Positions 43,406 to 52,504 of a stretch of DNA of 64,000 nucleotides are shown here, piece by piece. The DNA lies in NCBI GenBank assembly GCA_044445965.1, contig JBIOEJ010000010.1:7465-71464 (forward strand). Reading direction: 5' to 3'. The translations under genes and the position numbers were made by a program. This stretch comes from GAS188 sp044445965. GTDB taxonomy: Bacteria > Pseudomonadota > Alphaproteobacteria > Rhizobiales > Beijerinckiaceae. Below the pieces are notes generated by a model that was not told the DNA's origin, made no database searches, and was given only the letters and a program-made list of their open reading frames with translations. Each line of letters opens with the position of its first letter. Position 1 is the stretch's first letter.

Positions 43406-44734
43406 ATGCCCGACACAATCGGAATCAACCGGCGAGAGAGCCTCGCTCTCGCTCTCGGGGGGCTTTTCATGCTCGGCTCGAACGGAGCCGACGCACAGGG
43501 CGTGACCACGCTGACGTTCTGGACCGTGCGCCTGAATACGCCCGACTTGTCGGCTGCGCTCAAGACCATCCTGGCCGATTTCGAGAAGCAGAATCCGAGC
43601 ATCAAGATCGTGCACGAGCCGGTCTCGGGCAACCTCGTCTATCCGAAGTTCATGACTGCGATCCGGGGACAGTCCATGCCCGATATCGCCGAGGCCTTTT
43701 CCTATCATCCCTTGCAGTTCGCCGCAGTCGGCCAGATGGAGCCGATGGACGACATTATCGAGCTGTGGAAACAAAACGGCGCGCTCGATAACATCTTCAA
43801 TGAATACGCCTACAAGAAATTCCTCTGGAACGACCATTACTGGGGCGTGCCCTATAATCTCGACATCCGTCCGATCTATTATCGCAAGGACCTGCTCGAG
43901 GCGAAGGGCATCAAGCCGCCGACCAACTGGGCCGAGTTCCAGGCAGCGGCCATCGCCCTCAACGACCAGGCGAGCGGCGTGTTCGGCGTGGTCTTTCCGG
44001 CGGGCAATTTCTTCATCTCCCAGCACATCTACATGTCGTTCATGTTCCAGGCCGGCGGCGGCATCCTCGACAAGGACGGCAACCTGATCTTCGGCACCAG
44101 CGCCAAGGACGCCAACGTCAAGGCGCTCACCTACCTGACCGATTTCGCCACCAAGTACAAGGTCACGCCTCCCGGCATCGCTTCCTACAACACGGACGAG
44201 GCGCATACGATCTTCCTGCAGGGGCGCGCCGCCTTCGGTCTCGGCACGGGCGGGCTGATCGGCCGCATCATGAACGAAAATCCGACCCTGTTCGACAAGG
44301 TCGGCATCCTCGAGGTGCTGGAGGGGCCCGCCGGACCGTCGAGGAAGCTGACGGCAGGCTTCTACAACCCGATGTTCGTCTGGAAATACAGCCCCGGCAA
44401 GGAAGCCGCCAAGACCTTCGTCAAATGGTTCATCCAGTCGGGCCGCCTCGAGCCGCTCTACAAGGCTGCGCCGGGGCAGCAATGGCCGATCTTCAAGACG
44501 GACGTCAATTCGGAACGGGTCAAGTCCAACCGCCTGCTCGACGAGGCCCTGAGGAAGGTCGTCCCCTACGCCACCGATTTCGCCTATCCGGGCTATGGCA
44601 GGCCGGAGATGGGGGTGATCGACGGCGAGAAGATGTTCGCCGCTCCCGTCAACGAGGTCGTGGTCGGCACCAAGACGCCCGAGAAGGCCGTGCTCGACGC
44701 TCATGAGGCCATGAAGAAGGTCTTCGCGTCCTAG
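43406..44734 (+). CDS. ABC transporter sugar-type substrate-binding protein
   Basis: The 442-residue family 1 solute-binding protein has an N-terminal export signal with NRRESLALALGG, possibly Tat-dependent, then LTFWTVRLNTPDL and the hinge-region GVPYNLDIRPIYYRKDLLEAKGI, typical of carbohydrate/polyol ABC importers. It is first in an operon with two permease genes. The ligand is unknown. The TAG stop is followed at once by a sequence (ggcgtgttgaca) that may be a repeat end. Confidence 0.9.
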   Translation: MPDTIGINRRESLALALGGLFMLGSNGADAQGVTTLTFWTVRLNTPDLSAALKTILADFEKQNPSIKIVHEPVSGNLVYPKFMTAIRGQSMPDIAEAFSYHPLQFAAVGQMEPMDDIIELWKQNGALDNIFNEYAYKKFLWNDHYWGVPYNLDIRPIYYRKDLLEAKGIKPPTNWAEFQAAAIALNDQASGVFGVVFPAGNFFISQHIYMSFMFQAGGGILDKDGNLIFGTSAKDANVKALTYLTDFATKYKVTPPGIASYNTDEAHTIFLQGRAAFGLGTGGLIGRIMNENPTLFDKVGILEVLEGPAGPSRKLTAGFYNPMFVWKYSPGKEAAKTFVKWFIQSGRLEPLYKAAPGQQWPIFKTDVNSERVKSNRLLDEALRKVVPYATDFAYPGYGRPEMGVIDGEKMFAAPVNEVVVGTKTPEKAVLDAHEAMKKVFAS

Positions 44735-44982
44735 GGCGTGTTGACATACGGCTCGTGGCCGGGACGCCTGTCGTTTTGGTCCGGCAAGCAGGAGGCGATC
44801 TGAGCCAATATGTCGATATTGGCGAGATCGACGACGAACTTGCAGGCCAAAACGGCCGCGCCCCTCCGGGGTTTGGACGAAATGGCCATCTGGTGCGTCG
44901 AAAACCTCGCCGATACCGGAATTCGCTGCACTCTAGAGCATGATCGGGGCGCCAGGCCGGCGCCTTCAGGGAGACCGAAGCG
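44735..44982. other. Intergenic region inside the ABC operon, no gene recognised
   Basis: The 248 bases between the binding-protein stop and the first permease start hold no credible frame. The segment begins ggcgtgttgaca directly at the stop codon and ends near ctctagagcatgatc (44931-44945), a fragment resembling a Hyphomicrobiales repeat end, so it may be a decayed repeat or insertion remnant. Its size is unusual inside an importer operon. Confidence 0.4.
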
Positions 44983-45870
44983 ATGTTCCTGCAGAGGCGA
45001 GCTCGCTTCGCCTATTTCCTGATCTTCCCTTCCCTCATCGTCATCACGCTCCTCAATCTCTATCCGATGATCGAAGGGATCATCGTCAGCCTGCAAAACC
45101 AGAACATGATACGCCCCGACCCGACGGCGTATGTGGGGCTCAGCCATTATGCGCGCGCGCTCCTCGAGGAGAAGACCTTCTGGTCGAGCCTCGGCAAGAC
45201 CGTGATCTGGACCGCGGGCTCGGTCATCGGCGCCTATGTGCTGGCCCTGTCGCTCGCCCTTCTCTTGAACATGGACGTGCGCGGCCGCGGCTTCTTCCGC
45301 GCCTTGTTCCTCATTCCCTGGGTGATCCCGGACGTGTGCACGGCGCTCCTCTGGAAGTGGCTTTATGGCGACGAGTTCGGCGTCATCAACTTCCTGTTGG
45401 CGAAGTTCGGGTTGATCAGGCAGCCGGTGCTTTGGCTTTCGAATCCGGACATCGCCATGCCGGCGGTGATCTTCGTCCAGATCTGGAAGCTCTATCCGGT
45501 CATGTTCATCGTCCTCCTGGCCGCGCTGCAAAACGTGCCGAGGGAGCTGTTCGAGGCCGCGATCATCGACGGCGCCGGCATGCGGCAGCGCTTCTGGTTC
45601 ATCATCCTGCCCTTCATCAAACCGACGAGCATCATCATCACGCTGCTCGCCTCCATCTGGACCTTTCAGGCCTTCGACATCGTCTATCTCCTGACGGGAG
45701 GCGGTCCGGCCGATGCCACCAAGATCCTGCCGACGCTCATCTATGAAAAGGCCTTCTGGGGGCTCGAGATCGGCTACGCGGCCGCCCTGGCCATGCTGAT
45801 GCTCGTCGGCCTCCTGGTGCTGAGCGTCGCCTATCTCCTCGTCTACCGATCCCAGAGCGACAAGGCGTAG
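44983..45870 (+). CDS. ABC sugar transporter permease (MalF/UgpA type)
   Basis: The 295-residue membrane protein begins MFLQRRARFAYFLIFPSLIVITLLNLYPM and has about six transmembrane helices. The EAA loop that docks the ATPase is EAAIIDGAGMRQRFWFIILPFIKP. It is followed 12 bases later by the second permease. With the upstream binding protein it forms a CUT1-type importer; the ATP-binding subunit is not encoded here. Confidence 0.93.
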   Translation: MFLQRRARFAYFLIFPSLIVITLLNLYPMIEGIIVSLQNQNMIRPDPTAYVGLSHYARALLEEKTFWSSLGKTVIWTAGSVIGAYVLALSLALLLNMDVRGRGFFRALFLIPWVIPDVCTALLWKWLYGDEFGVINFLLAKFGLIRQPVLWLSNPDIAMPAVIFVQIWKLYPVMFIVLLAALQNVPRELFEAAIIDGAGMRQRFWFIILPFIKPTSIIITLLASIWTFQAFDIVYLLTGGGPADATKILPTLIYEKAFWGLEIGYAAALAMLMLVGLLVLSVAYLLVYRSQSDKA

Positions 45871-45882
45871 GGAATCGACCCG

Positions 45883-46761
45883 ATGACCCAGAGCTCCGCG
45901 ATCGCGCTTTCTGCCCCGGCGTTGCGAATGAACTACCGGCGCTCCTTCGCGCTGCTCACCGTCTATGTGCTGCTGCTCGCGGCGGTCACCGTCGTGCTGT
46001 TTCCGGTCTTCTGGATGGCTTCATCCTCTCTGAAGCCATCCTCCGAGCTGTTCGCGCGCAACATGACCATGCTGCCGGTCGACTGGACCTTCGAGAATTA
46101 CCGCAATGTCTGGCAGCGCACGAGCTTTCCGGCCTATTTCTGGAACAGCTTCAAGGTCGCGTCGCTCTCGACACTCTTCAGCGTGATCATCTCGATGTAT
46201 GCCGCCTACGCCATGGCGCGCATCCGTTTCGTAGGCCGCTACGCCTATGGGCTGATGCTCCTCGTCACGCAGATGTTTCCGCATATCCTCCTGGTCATTC
46301 CCCTGTTCCTGATCATCCAGCGTCTCGGGCTCTTCAACACTCACGCGGCGCTGGTCATCGCCTATACGGCGTTCTCGCTGCCCTTCACCATCTGGCTGCT
46401 GCGCGGCTTCTTCGAAGCGATCCCTGCCGAGCTCGAGGAAGCGGCGGCAATCGACGGGGCCTCTCAGCTCACCACCTTCCACCGCATCATCCTGCCGCTC
46501 GCGGGTCCAGGGCTCGCGGCGGTCACCATGTTCAGCTTCATCCGCGGCTGGAACGAGTTTCTGTTCGCGCTGGTCTTCCTGCAGTCGCACGAGCTTTTCA
46601 CCCTGCCCATCGGGCTCGCGAGCTTCCAGGAAGAATACACCTTCCGCTGGGATCTCCTGATGGCGGGCGCCGGCATCATCACGCTTCCGGTTCTCTTCTT
46701 CTTCCTGCTGATGCAGCGCTTCATCGTGCAGGGCCTGCTGGGCGGCGCCGTCAAGGGCTAG
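45883..46761 (+). CDS. ABC sugar transporter permease (MalG/UgpE type)
   Basis: The 292-residue protein has six predicted membrane helices, the conserved N-terminal FPVFWMASSSLKPSSELF and the EAA loop EEAAAIDGASQLTTFHRIILPLAGP. It is the second permease of the importer. After its stop comes a 124-base gap and a sugar isomerase/epimerase gene, not the expected ATPase gene. Confidence 0.93.
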   Translation: MTQSSAIALSAPALRMNYRRSFALLTVYVLLLAAVTVVLFPVFWMASSSLKPSSELFARNMTMLPVDWTFENYRNVWQRTSFPAYFWNSFKVASLSTLFSVIISMYAAYAMARIRFVGRYAYGLMLLVTQMFPHILLVIPLFLIIQRLGLFNTHAALVIAYTAFSLPFTIWLLRGFFEAIPAELEEAAAIDGASQLTTFHRIILPLAGPGLAAVTMFSFIRGWNEFLFALVFLQSHELFTLPIGLASFQEEYTFRWDLLMAGAGIITLPVLFFFLLMQRFIVQGLLGGAVKG

Positions 46762-46885
46762 GCCTTGGCGCTCGATCTGACCAGGAGGCATTCGATGTAA
46801 GGAACACGCTCGCGACCCCGCAAGAATTCATCGGACCGTTTGCTTGCCACGACAAGACGCAAGTCAGAGAAAATGGAGCTTGAAT

Positions 46886-47839
46886 ATGAAATTCGGAGCA
46901 TCGTCATGGCCCTTCCAATGGGACCCGCCTTACGAGGACGCCATCCGGCGCATCGCCGGGCTCGGCTTCAAGGCTATCGAGTTGATCGCCTGGAACCTGG
47001 ATTCGCTCAAGGACAACTACACGAAAGCCAAGATCGCCAATCTGAAATCGGTCCTCGAAGCCGAGGGGATCGCGCTGTCCCAGTTCGTGTCGACGCCGCA
47101 TGATCTGTCCAGCGCCGAGAAAGGGAAGCGCGAGGCGGCCGTCGATCACTGGAAACGCGCGGTCGAAGTCGGCGCGGAGCTCGGGTCTCCCATCGTCAAC
47201 ATGGTGAGCTCCCACGCCTTCGCCATGAGGGATGCCCAGGAGATCCCGCGCATCACCACCAAGCCGCTGGTGCAGAAATTTGCCGCCAAGGTTCCGCGCG
47301 GCGTCGACTGGGACCAGAACTTCAAGGACTATGTCGCGGCGCTGCGGAGCTGCGCCTCCATCTGCGAGCGCGCCGGGGTATCGATGACGGTCGAGCCGCA
47401 CCCGGCGAGATATGTTGCCAATACGGACGGCGCCTTGCGCCTCATCGAGCATGTCGGCTCGAAGGCCATGGGCATCAACTTCGACCCGAGCCACACCTTT
47501 CCGGTCGGCGACTTCCCCAACATATCGGTGTATCGCCTCGGCAAGCATATCAAGCATTGCCACGTCTCCGACAATGACGGCGTCACCAATGTTCATTGGC
47601 GTCCCGGCATGGGCAAGATCGATTGGCTGGCGATGTTCCAGGCGCTCAAGGATGTGGGTTATGACGGCGTCATCTCGATCGAGCTGGAGGACGTGCCCGG
47701 CGTGTCGCGGGGGCCTCATTCGGCGGCGCCCGGCGTCTACAGGAACATCACCGCGACCGAGGAGTTCGTCGCCGAGACGGTCGCCGGCATGAACTACCTG
47801 AAGGGGATCTGCAAGGAGCTCGCCATCAAGGTCGAGTGA
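46886..47839 (+). CDS. Sugar phosphate isomerase/epimerase (TIM-barrel, AP endonuclease 2 family)
   Basis: ATG 46886 follows ggagct and gives 317 residues (MKFGASSWPFQWDPPYED). Metal-ligand loops are visible: FKAIELIAWN, MTVEPHPARY, GINFDPSHTFPVGD, HIKHCHVSDNDG and ISIELEDV. Such proteins isomerise or epimerise sugars and keto-inositols. Following the importer genes, it probably acts on the imported compound. The substrate cannot be told from sequence. Confidence 0.85.
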   Translation: MKFGASSWPFQWDPPYEDAIRRIAGLGFKAIELIAWNLDSLKDNYTKAKIANLKSVLEAEGIALSQFVSTPHDLSSAEKGKREAAVDHWKRAVEVGAELGSPIVNMVSSHAFAMRDAQEIPRITTKPLVQKFAAKVPRGVDWDQNFKDYVAALRSCASICERAGVSMTVEPHPARYVANTDGALRLIEHVGSKAMGINFDPSHTFPVGDFPNISVYRLGKHIKHCHVSDNDGVTNVHWRPGMGKIDWLAMFQALKDVGYDGVISIELEDVPGVSRGPHSAAPGVYRNITATEEFVAETVAGMNYLKGICKELAIKVE

Positions 47840-48182
47840 TGCGGAGGGTTGTTCAAGCCGACCTGTCATGGCGAGCGCCCATCCCTCCTGCGCGCAGCGG
47901 GGGAGGGCGGACGCCATAGTTTGCTGCGGACGCAGCAAACGTTGTTTGCTGCTATGGCCCTTGCCGAGCGGCCGGGTGGGGGCCTTCATGACGAGGCACT
48001 CCACCCGGCCCTCCGCTTCGCTCGGGCCACCCTTCCCTGCAAGCATCTGCAAGCATGGGAGGGATAGTCGATGCCGATCATCATCAACAGCCGCAGGGAT
48101 AGTCCCGCGGCGGCGCGGGCGGCATGCAGAGGAACGCGGCGCCCGCGCGCCTGTTCGCGCCAAGTTCGGAAAGTAGCACGAC
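47840..48182. other. Intergenic region with palindromic repeats, no gene
   Basis: The 343 bases between the epimerase and lactonase genes hold a perfect GTTTGCTGCG/CGCAGCAAAC hairpin (47919-47928 with 47931-47940) followed by another partial copy, and GC-rich low-information sequence. I see no gene and no obvious promoter motif. Confidence 0.6.
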
Positions 48183-49292
48183 ATGTCGAAACGCGGGCTG
48201 ATCTTCGTCGGAACCTATAGCGAGCCGATCCTGTTCGGGACCGGACAGGTGCTGCACGGCAAGGGGAAGGGCATCCATGCCTATCGCTTCGACCCCGCGA
48301 CCGGCGCTCTCGAGCCGTGCGGCGTCACCGAGGGCGTGCGCAACTCATCCTATCTGGCCTTTCATCCTTCGCGCCGCTTCTTGTATTGCGTCAACGAGTT
48401 CAAGGAGTTCGAGGGCGCAGCGAGCGGCGCGGTCAGCGCCTTCAGGGTGGATAAGGAGACGGGCAAGCTGACCTTCCTCAACATGAGGGCGAGCCGCGGC
48501 ACCGACCCGTGTCACCTGATCGTCGATGCGACGGGGCGATATGTGCTGATCGCCAACTTCGCGAGCGGCGGCGTCTGCGTGCTGCCTGTCCTGGCGGACG
48601 GCTCGCTCGGCGAAGCGACAGAGCTCGTGCAGCATCAGGGCTCGAGCGTCGATCCGAGACGCCAGGCCGGCCCCCACGCCCATGCGGTGGCGATCGACAA
48701 CGCCAACCGTTACGTGTTCGTGCCCGATCTCGGGCTCGACAAGGTCATGATCTACGCCTTCGACTCAGGCTCGGGAAAGCTTCGGCCGAACCCGCATCAG
48801 CCTTTCGTCGCGACCGCCCCGGGCGCCGGGCCGCGCCAGCTCGTCATGCACCCGCGCGGCCGGTTCGCCTATCTGATCAACGAGCTGAACTCGACGATGA
48901 GCGCCTATCGCTACGAGGCCGAGACCGGGAGCCTCGCGGAGCTCCGGACGCTTTCGACCCTGCCAGCAGGTTTCGGCGCCCACAGCACTTGTGCCGAGGT
49001 CCAGATCACGCCCTCCGGCAAGTTCCTCTACGGATCGAATCGCGGGCATGACAGCTTGGCGATCTACGCGGTCGACGATGAGGCCGGCACGCTGACCCTC
49101 GTCGGCCATGAGAGCACGCGAGGGAAGATCCCGAGGAATTTCGAGGTGAGCCCGACCGGCGAATTCCTCGCCGCGGCCAATCAGGATACCCACAACATCG
49201 TCATGTTCAGGATCGACGGGGCCACCGGCAAGCTCACCGCCACGGGCCACACGGCCGAAGCTGGGACGCCCATCTGCGTGCGGTTCATGTAG
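48183..49292 (+). CDS. Lactonase family beta-propeller protein (6-phosphogluconolactonase-like)
   Basis: The 369-residue protein has no signal peptide and the repeating pattern of the Pgl/YbhE seven-bladed propeller: LIFVGTYSEP, SYLAFHPSRRFLYCVNE, PCHLIVDATGRYVLIANF, GPHAHAVAIDNANRYVFVPDLGLDKV, GPRQLVMHPRGRFAYLINEL, AEVQITPSGKFLYGSNRG and NFEVSPTGEFLAAANQ. These enzymes hydrolyse sugar lactones. In this context it may act on a lactone from an oxidised imported sugar, not strictly 6-phosphogluconolactone. Confidence 0.88.
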   Translation: MSKRGLIFVGTYSEPILFGTGQVLHGKGKGIHAYRFDPATGALEPCGVTEGVRNSSYLAFHPSRRFLYCVNEFKEFEGAASGAVSAFRVDKETGKLTFLNMRASRGTDPCHLIVDATGRYVLIANFASGGVCVLPVLADGSLGEATELVQHQGSSVDPRRQAGPHAHAVAIDNANRYVFVPDLGLDKVMIYAFDSGSGKLRPNPHQPFVATAPGAGPRQLVMHPRGRFAYLINELNSTMSAYRYEAETGSLAELRTLSTLPAGFGAHSTCAEVQITPSGKFLYGSNRGHDSLAIYAVDDEAGTLTLVGHESTRGKIPRNFEVSPTGEFLAAANQDTHNIVMFRIDGATGKLTATGHTAEAGTPICVRFM

Positions 49293-49386
49293 CGATCGGT
49301 CCGACGGAGGGTGCGCCCCCGCGCACCCTAGCGGCAGCGCCCGGGCGGCGGGACGCCGCCCCTCCGGCGCCCGGTATGACAAAGTC

Positions 49387-49403
49387 GGCTACAATGTGTA
49401 GCC
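49387..49403. promoter_or_regulatory. Candidate operator: 7-bp inverted repeat
   Basis: GGCTACA (49387-49393) and TGTAGCC (49397-49403) flank a 3-base spacer, 76 bases upstream of the binding-protein ATG at 49480. The size and symmetry would suit a dimeric repressor, but no regulator gene is adjacent. Confidence 0.3.
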
Positions 49404-49479
49404 TCGTGGAGCGCAAAGCCCCGGACGCCGTCGAGCGGCGCCGGTCGGTCGAAACAACAATGGCTGAGGGAGGTTGCGA

Positions 49480-50733
49480 ATGAACAAGACGACACCGATG
49501 AAGCTCATCGCCCGCCGCACGATCCTCAAGGCGGGAGCGGCGGCCGGCGCGCTGCAGATCTCGTCGCCCTTCATCCTTTCCGCGCGCGGAGAGGCGCCGG
49601 TCCGGATCGGCATGGTCGACCCGTTGACCGGCGTCTACGCGGCGGTCGCAGAAAGCGAGGTGGCGGGGGCCAAGCTCGCCGTCGAGCATGTCAACAAGAA
49701 GGGCGGCATCCTCGGCAGGCAGGCCGAGCTTCTGGTCGAGGATTCGGCGAATGATGTCGGCACCGGCGTGCAGAAGACGCGCAAGCTGATCGACCGCGAT
49801 CAGGTCAACTGCGTCATCGGCGATGTGAATTCGGGAATCGCGCTGGCGATGGCCGGGGTAACCTCCGAAAAGAAGGTTCTGCACATCGTTTCCGGCGGCC
49901 ATACCGACGTGGTCACCGGCGAGGGCTGCCGGTGGAACGTGTTCCGCGTCTGCAACACCACGACGATGGACGTCAACGCCATCGCCGACACCTTGATGGA
50001 GAAGTTCGGCAAGAAATGGTATTTCCTGACGCCGGACTATGCCTATGGCCATTCGGTGCAGGCGGCCTTCGTGAAGAAGCTCAAGGCCGCGGGCGGCGAG
50101 TTCGGAGGCGACCTCATTCCGCTCGGCACGCCCGACTACTCCGCCTATCTGATCAAGGCCAAGTCCTATGGGCCGAAGGTGCTCGTCAACGTCATGGGCA
50201 GCGGCGACCAGGTGAACAGCCTGAAGCAGTTCGTCGCCTTCGGCCTCAATCGCGACATGGCGGTCGGCGGCACGCTTTTCGAGCTCGAATCCTTGCGCGC
50301 CGTGCCCGACGGCGCGCGCGTCGGCTGGTGGACCATGGAGTGGTGGTGGGATCAGCCGGACAATCCCCATGTCAAGGCGTTCGTCGCCGATATCAAGAAG
50401 GCGACCGGCATGAACCCCACGGCGAGGAACTGGTTCGGATACGCCTCGGTGCAGAGCTTCGCGCTCGTCGCCAACCAGGAGAAGACGATCGACGGGCTGA
50501 AGCTCGCCCATGCGCTCGAAGGCTTCAAGCTGCCGCCCGAGGTCGGAATGCTGCCGGGCCAGTCCTATTATCGCGCTGGCGACCACCAGCTGATCAGCCC
50601 GGTTCTCGCCGGCGAGGCCCATCCCCCGAAGGGTGATCCCGACAACATGTTCTCCGTGCAGACAGTCGTCTCGGGCGAACAGGCCGCCGGACCGGTGACG
50701 GAGACGGGCTGCAAGCTCGTCTGGCCAAGCTGA
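49480..50733 (+). CDS. Branched-chain-amino-acid-type ABC substrate-binding protein (orphan)
   Basis: ATG 49480 is 6 bases after gagggagg and gives 417 residues. The export signal includes ARRTILKAGAAAGALQ, a possible Tat motif. The mature protein has VRIGMVDPLTGVYAAVAESEVAGAKLAVEHVNKKGGILGR, the start of Leu/Ile/Val- and amide-binding periplasmic proteins. No permease or ATPase follows: the next gene is ParA on the other strand. It must use components elsewhere or serve another role such as sensing. Confidence 0.87.
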   Translation: MNKTTPMKLIARRTILKAGAAAGALQISSPFILSARGEAPVRIGMVDPLTGVYAAVAESEVAGAKLAVEHVNKKGGILGRQAELLVEDSANDVGTGVQKTRKLIDRDQVNCVIGDVNSGIALAMAGVTSEKKVLHIVSGGHTDVVTGEGCRWNVFRVCNTTTMDVNAIADTLMEKFGKKWYFLTPDYAYGHSVQAAFVKKLKAAGGEFGGDLIPLGTPDYSAYLIKAKSYGPKVLVNVMGSGDQVNSLKQFVAFGLNRDMAVGGTLFELESLRAVPDGARVGWWTMEWWWDQPDNPHVKAFVADIKKATGMNPTARNWFGYASVQSFALVANQEKTIDGLKLAHALEGFKLPPEVGMLPGQSYYRAGDHQLISPVLAGEAHPPKGDPDNMFSVQTVVSGEQAAGPVTETGCKLVWPS

Positions 50734-50760
50734 GAGCACGAATCCTCGCCCGAGACCTGC

Positions 50761-50789
50761 GCCCCGGCATGCTTGCCGAATGCCGGGGC
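50761..50789. terminator. GC-rich hairpin between convergent genes
   Basis: GCCCCGGCAT (50761-50770) pairs perfectly with ATGCCGGGGC (50780-50789) around a 9-base loop, between the stops of the binding-protein gene and the convergent parA-like gene. No U-tract follows, so it is at best a weak intrinsic terminator or a repeat. Confidence 0.4.
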
Positions 50790-50839
50790 AAATCTCGAGA
50801 CCGGGGCGCAACTCGTCACGATGCGCTATCGCGGCCGGA

Positions 50840-51499
50840 TCAGGCCGCCTGCCGGCCCGCTCGTTCATTCAGCTTCGCACGCGCGAGGCGGCGCCGCAAA
50901 GACGTCCAGAGCTGGCGCATCTCCTCGGCCGCGTCGCCAGCCGGGTTGATCTCGGTCGGGCCGAGGCCTCGGCGGATCGCCTCTTGATAGTCGACCCGCG
51001 CCGAAATCATCGGCTGCAAGATGCCGCCCATGGCTTCGAGCGCGGCGGCGCCCTCCTGAAGGCGGCGGCTTCCGAGCACGATCGGGCATTGATTGAGCAC
51101 GAACACGCATTCTTTGTGGAGCTCTCTCGCCCGACGCCGCGTCGCTTCGCTCGACCAAATGTCGAACACCGTCGGGCGGACCGGGATGATGACGAGATCG
51201 GCCGCCCTCATCGCGGCGTCGGAGGCGGCCGAAAGGCTGGCCGGCGTGTCGATGATCGCCAACGACACATGGCTTTCGGCGAGAGTCTCGAGCACGGCCG
51301 GCAATTTGTACCAGGCTATCGCCTGGACACCGAGGTTTTCGTCGCTCCGGTTCTGTGCCCAAGTGGTCAGCGATTTTTGCGGATCCATATCGATCAGGAA
51401 AACCCTTTGGCGCTCGGCCTGCGCCGCGACCGCGAGGGAGGCCGAAAGCGTGCTCTTGCCGGAACCGCCCTTTTGCGTGACCAAGGCAATGGTGCGCAT
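50840..51499 (-). CDS. ParA family ATPase (orphan)
   Basis: Starting at ATG 51499 (MRTIALVTQKGGSGKST) the protein has 219 residues. It has the deviant Walker A QKGGSGKST with the signature lysine, the FLIDMDPQKSLTTW segment, LAIIDTPAS (Walker B region) and VLNQCP. No parB, parS-like array or second partition gene is adjacent. Small ParA-like ATPases of this size position plasmids or protein cargo; function here is unknown. Codons upstream to 51526 are open but less likely to be used. Confidence 0.85.
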   Translation of the reverse strand: MRTIALVTQKGGSGKSTLSASLAVAAQAERQRVFLIDMDPQKSLTTWAQNRSDENLGVQAIAWYKLPAVLETLAESHVSLAIIDTPASLSAASDAAMRAADLVIIPVRPTVFDIWSSEATRRRARELHKECVFVLNQCPIVLGSRRLQEGAAALEAMGGILQPMISARVDYQEAIRRGLGPTEINPAGDAAEEMRQLWTSLRRRLARAKLNERAGRQAA

Positions 51500-51718
51500 C
51501 TGCGAACTCGTCCTGCTTGCCGACATGCCGCCTGATCGTCAGGCCGGCGAATCCGTCCGCAACAGACTATTCACCAAGATTATGAGGAAGCTGTTAACCA
51601 CGGGTGGAGTGAAGGCTTGCGGCCCTCGACGGCTGCGAGACGCGCGGGAATCATTTCAATTCGTGCCGGCGGCAGCTGGTCGATCGGCGCGCATGAGAAT
51701 TGCCCTCCCCTATGGTCT

Positions 51719-52504
51719 TCAGCCCGGAGATACCTTTTGGCGACGGGCTCCGGTTCCGACGACGAGCCCGATGATCGAGCCGAGGATGACGCAGGTCACG
51801 CCGACGGTGCCGATGAGCCCCTGCAGGAAAATCGGGTCATACCCGAAAAGAGGGGCGGCGGCCGTCGGCAGGAGCCAGTAATGAAGCGCCTGGAAGGCGA
51901 AGCCGAAGAACCTCGCCATCTGCAAGCTGAAGCGCTTGACCGTGTAGTTGCCTTGGAGGAAGTGCCAGAACAGCGCCTTGGCGATGACCCATTGGCCTCG
52001 GGCCACGAAGACGATCATGAAGCCGACCGAAATCCAGGCTATCCATTTTTCGTAGTCGTGCACGATCCGGCGTACGGCCGGGCTGGCGCCCCAGACCATG
52101 GTCCCGAGAATCGCCGCCGACAGCCACATCATCATTCCGGCGTGATAGCGCCATGCCAGGAATGTTCCGTCCTTGCTCGTCACCATGGCATGGACGATCA
52201 CGACCACGAACAGCGTCCCGATGCGGGTTGCGATGATATAGCCATCGAGAAGCACGAGCCCGGTGATCGTCAGCGGCAGGAGCTGAGCCACCAACATCGT
52301 GAAGTAGCCTTCAGGATATTGCCCCGGCCCGGTTTCCTTTCGAACCGTCGCCGCATGATATTTTGCGCCCAGCGCAAAGAGGCCGGCCGCGAAGACGACG
52401 TACATCAGCGCGGACACCATCAGGAACAGGTTGTAGCGCAGGCCCCATTCGAGCCAGTCGTGAATCTCGCGCTGATGGGTCTGATACCAATCCAGCATCG
52501 CCAT
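51719..52504 (-). CDS. Polytopic membrane protein of unknown function
   Basis: The 261-residue protein has about six to seven hydrophobic helices (for example ~24-45, ~70-88, ~92-107, ~120-138, ~152-168, ~230-250) and repeated aromatic/His residues: HDWLEWGLRYN, WRYHAGMMMW and ALHYWLLP. I do not recognise the family. It is divergent from the TRAP-type binding protein gene (187 bases between starts), which lacks its own membrane subunits, but it does not resemble DctQ or DctM. No haem or transporter signature is clear. Confidence 0.65.
   Translation of the reverse strand: MAMLDWYQTHQREIHDWLEWGLRYNLFLMVSALMYVVFAAGLFALGAKYHAATVRKETGPGQYPEGYFTMLVAQLLPLTITGLVLLDGYIIATRIGTLFVVVIVHAMVTSKDGTFLAWRYHAGMMMWLSAAILGTMVWGASPAVRRIVHDYEKWIAWISVGFMIVFVARGQWVIAKALFWHFLQGNYTVKRFSLQMARFFGFAFQALHYWLLPTAAAPLFGYDPIFLQGLIGTVGVTCVILGSIIGLVVGTGARRQKVSPG

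Noticed and set aside
44735..44982. Transposase remnant in the ABC operon gap
   Set aside because: No frame in either strand shows transposase motifs; only a possible repeat end was seen.
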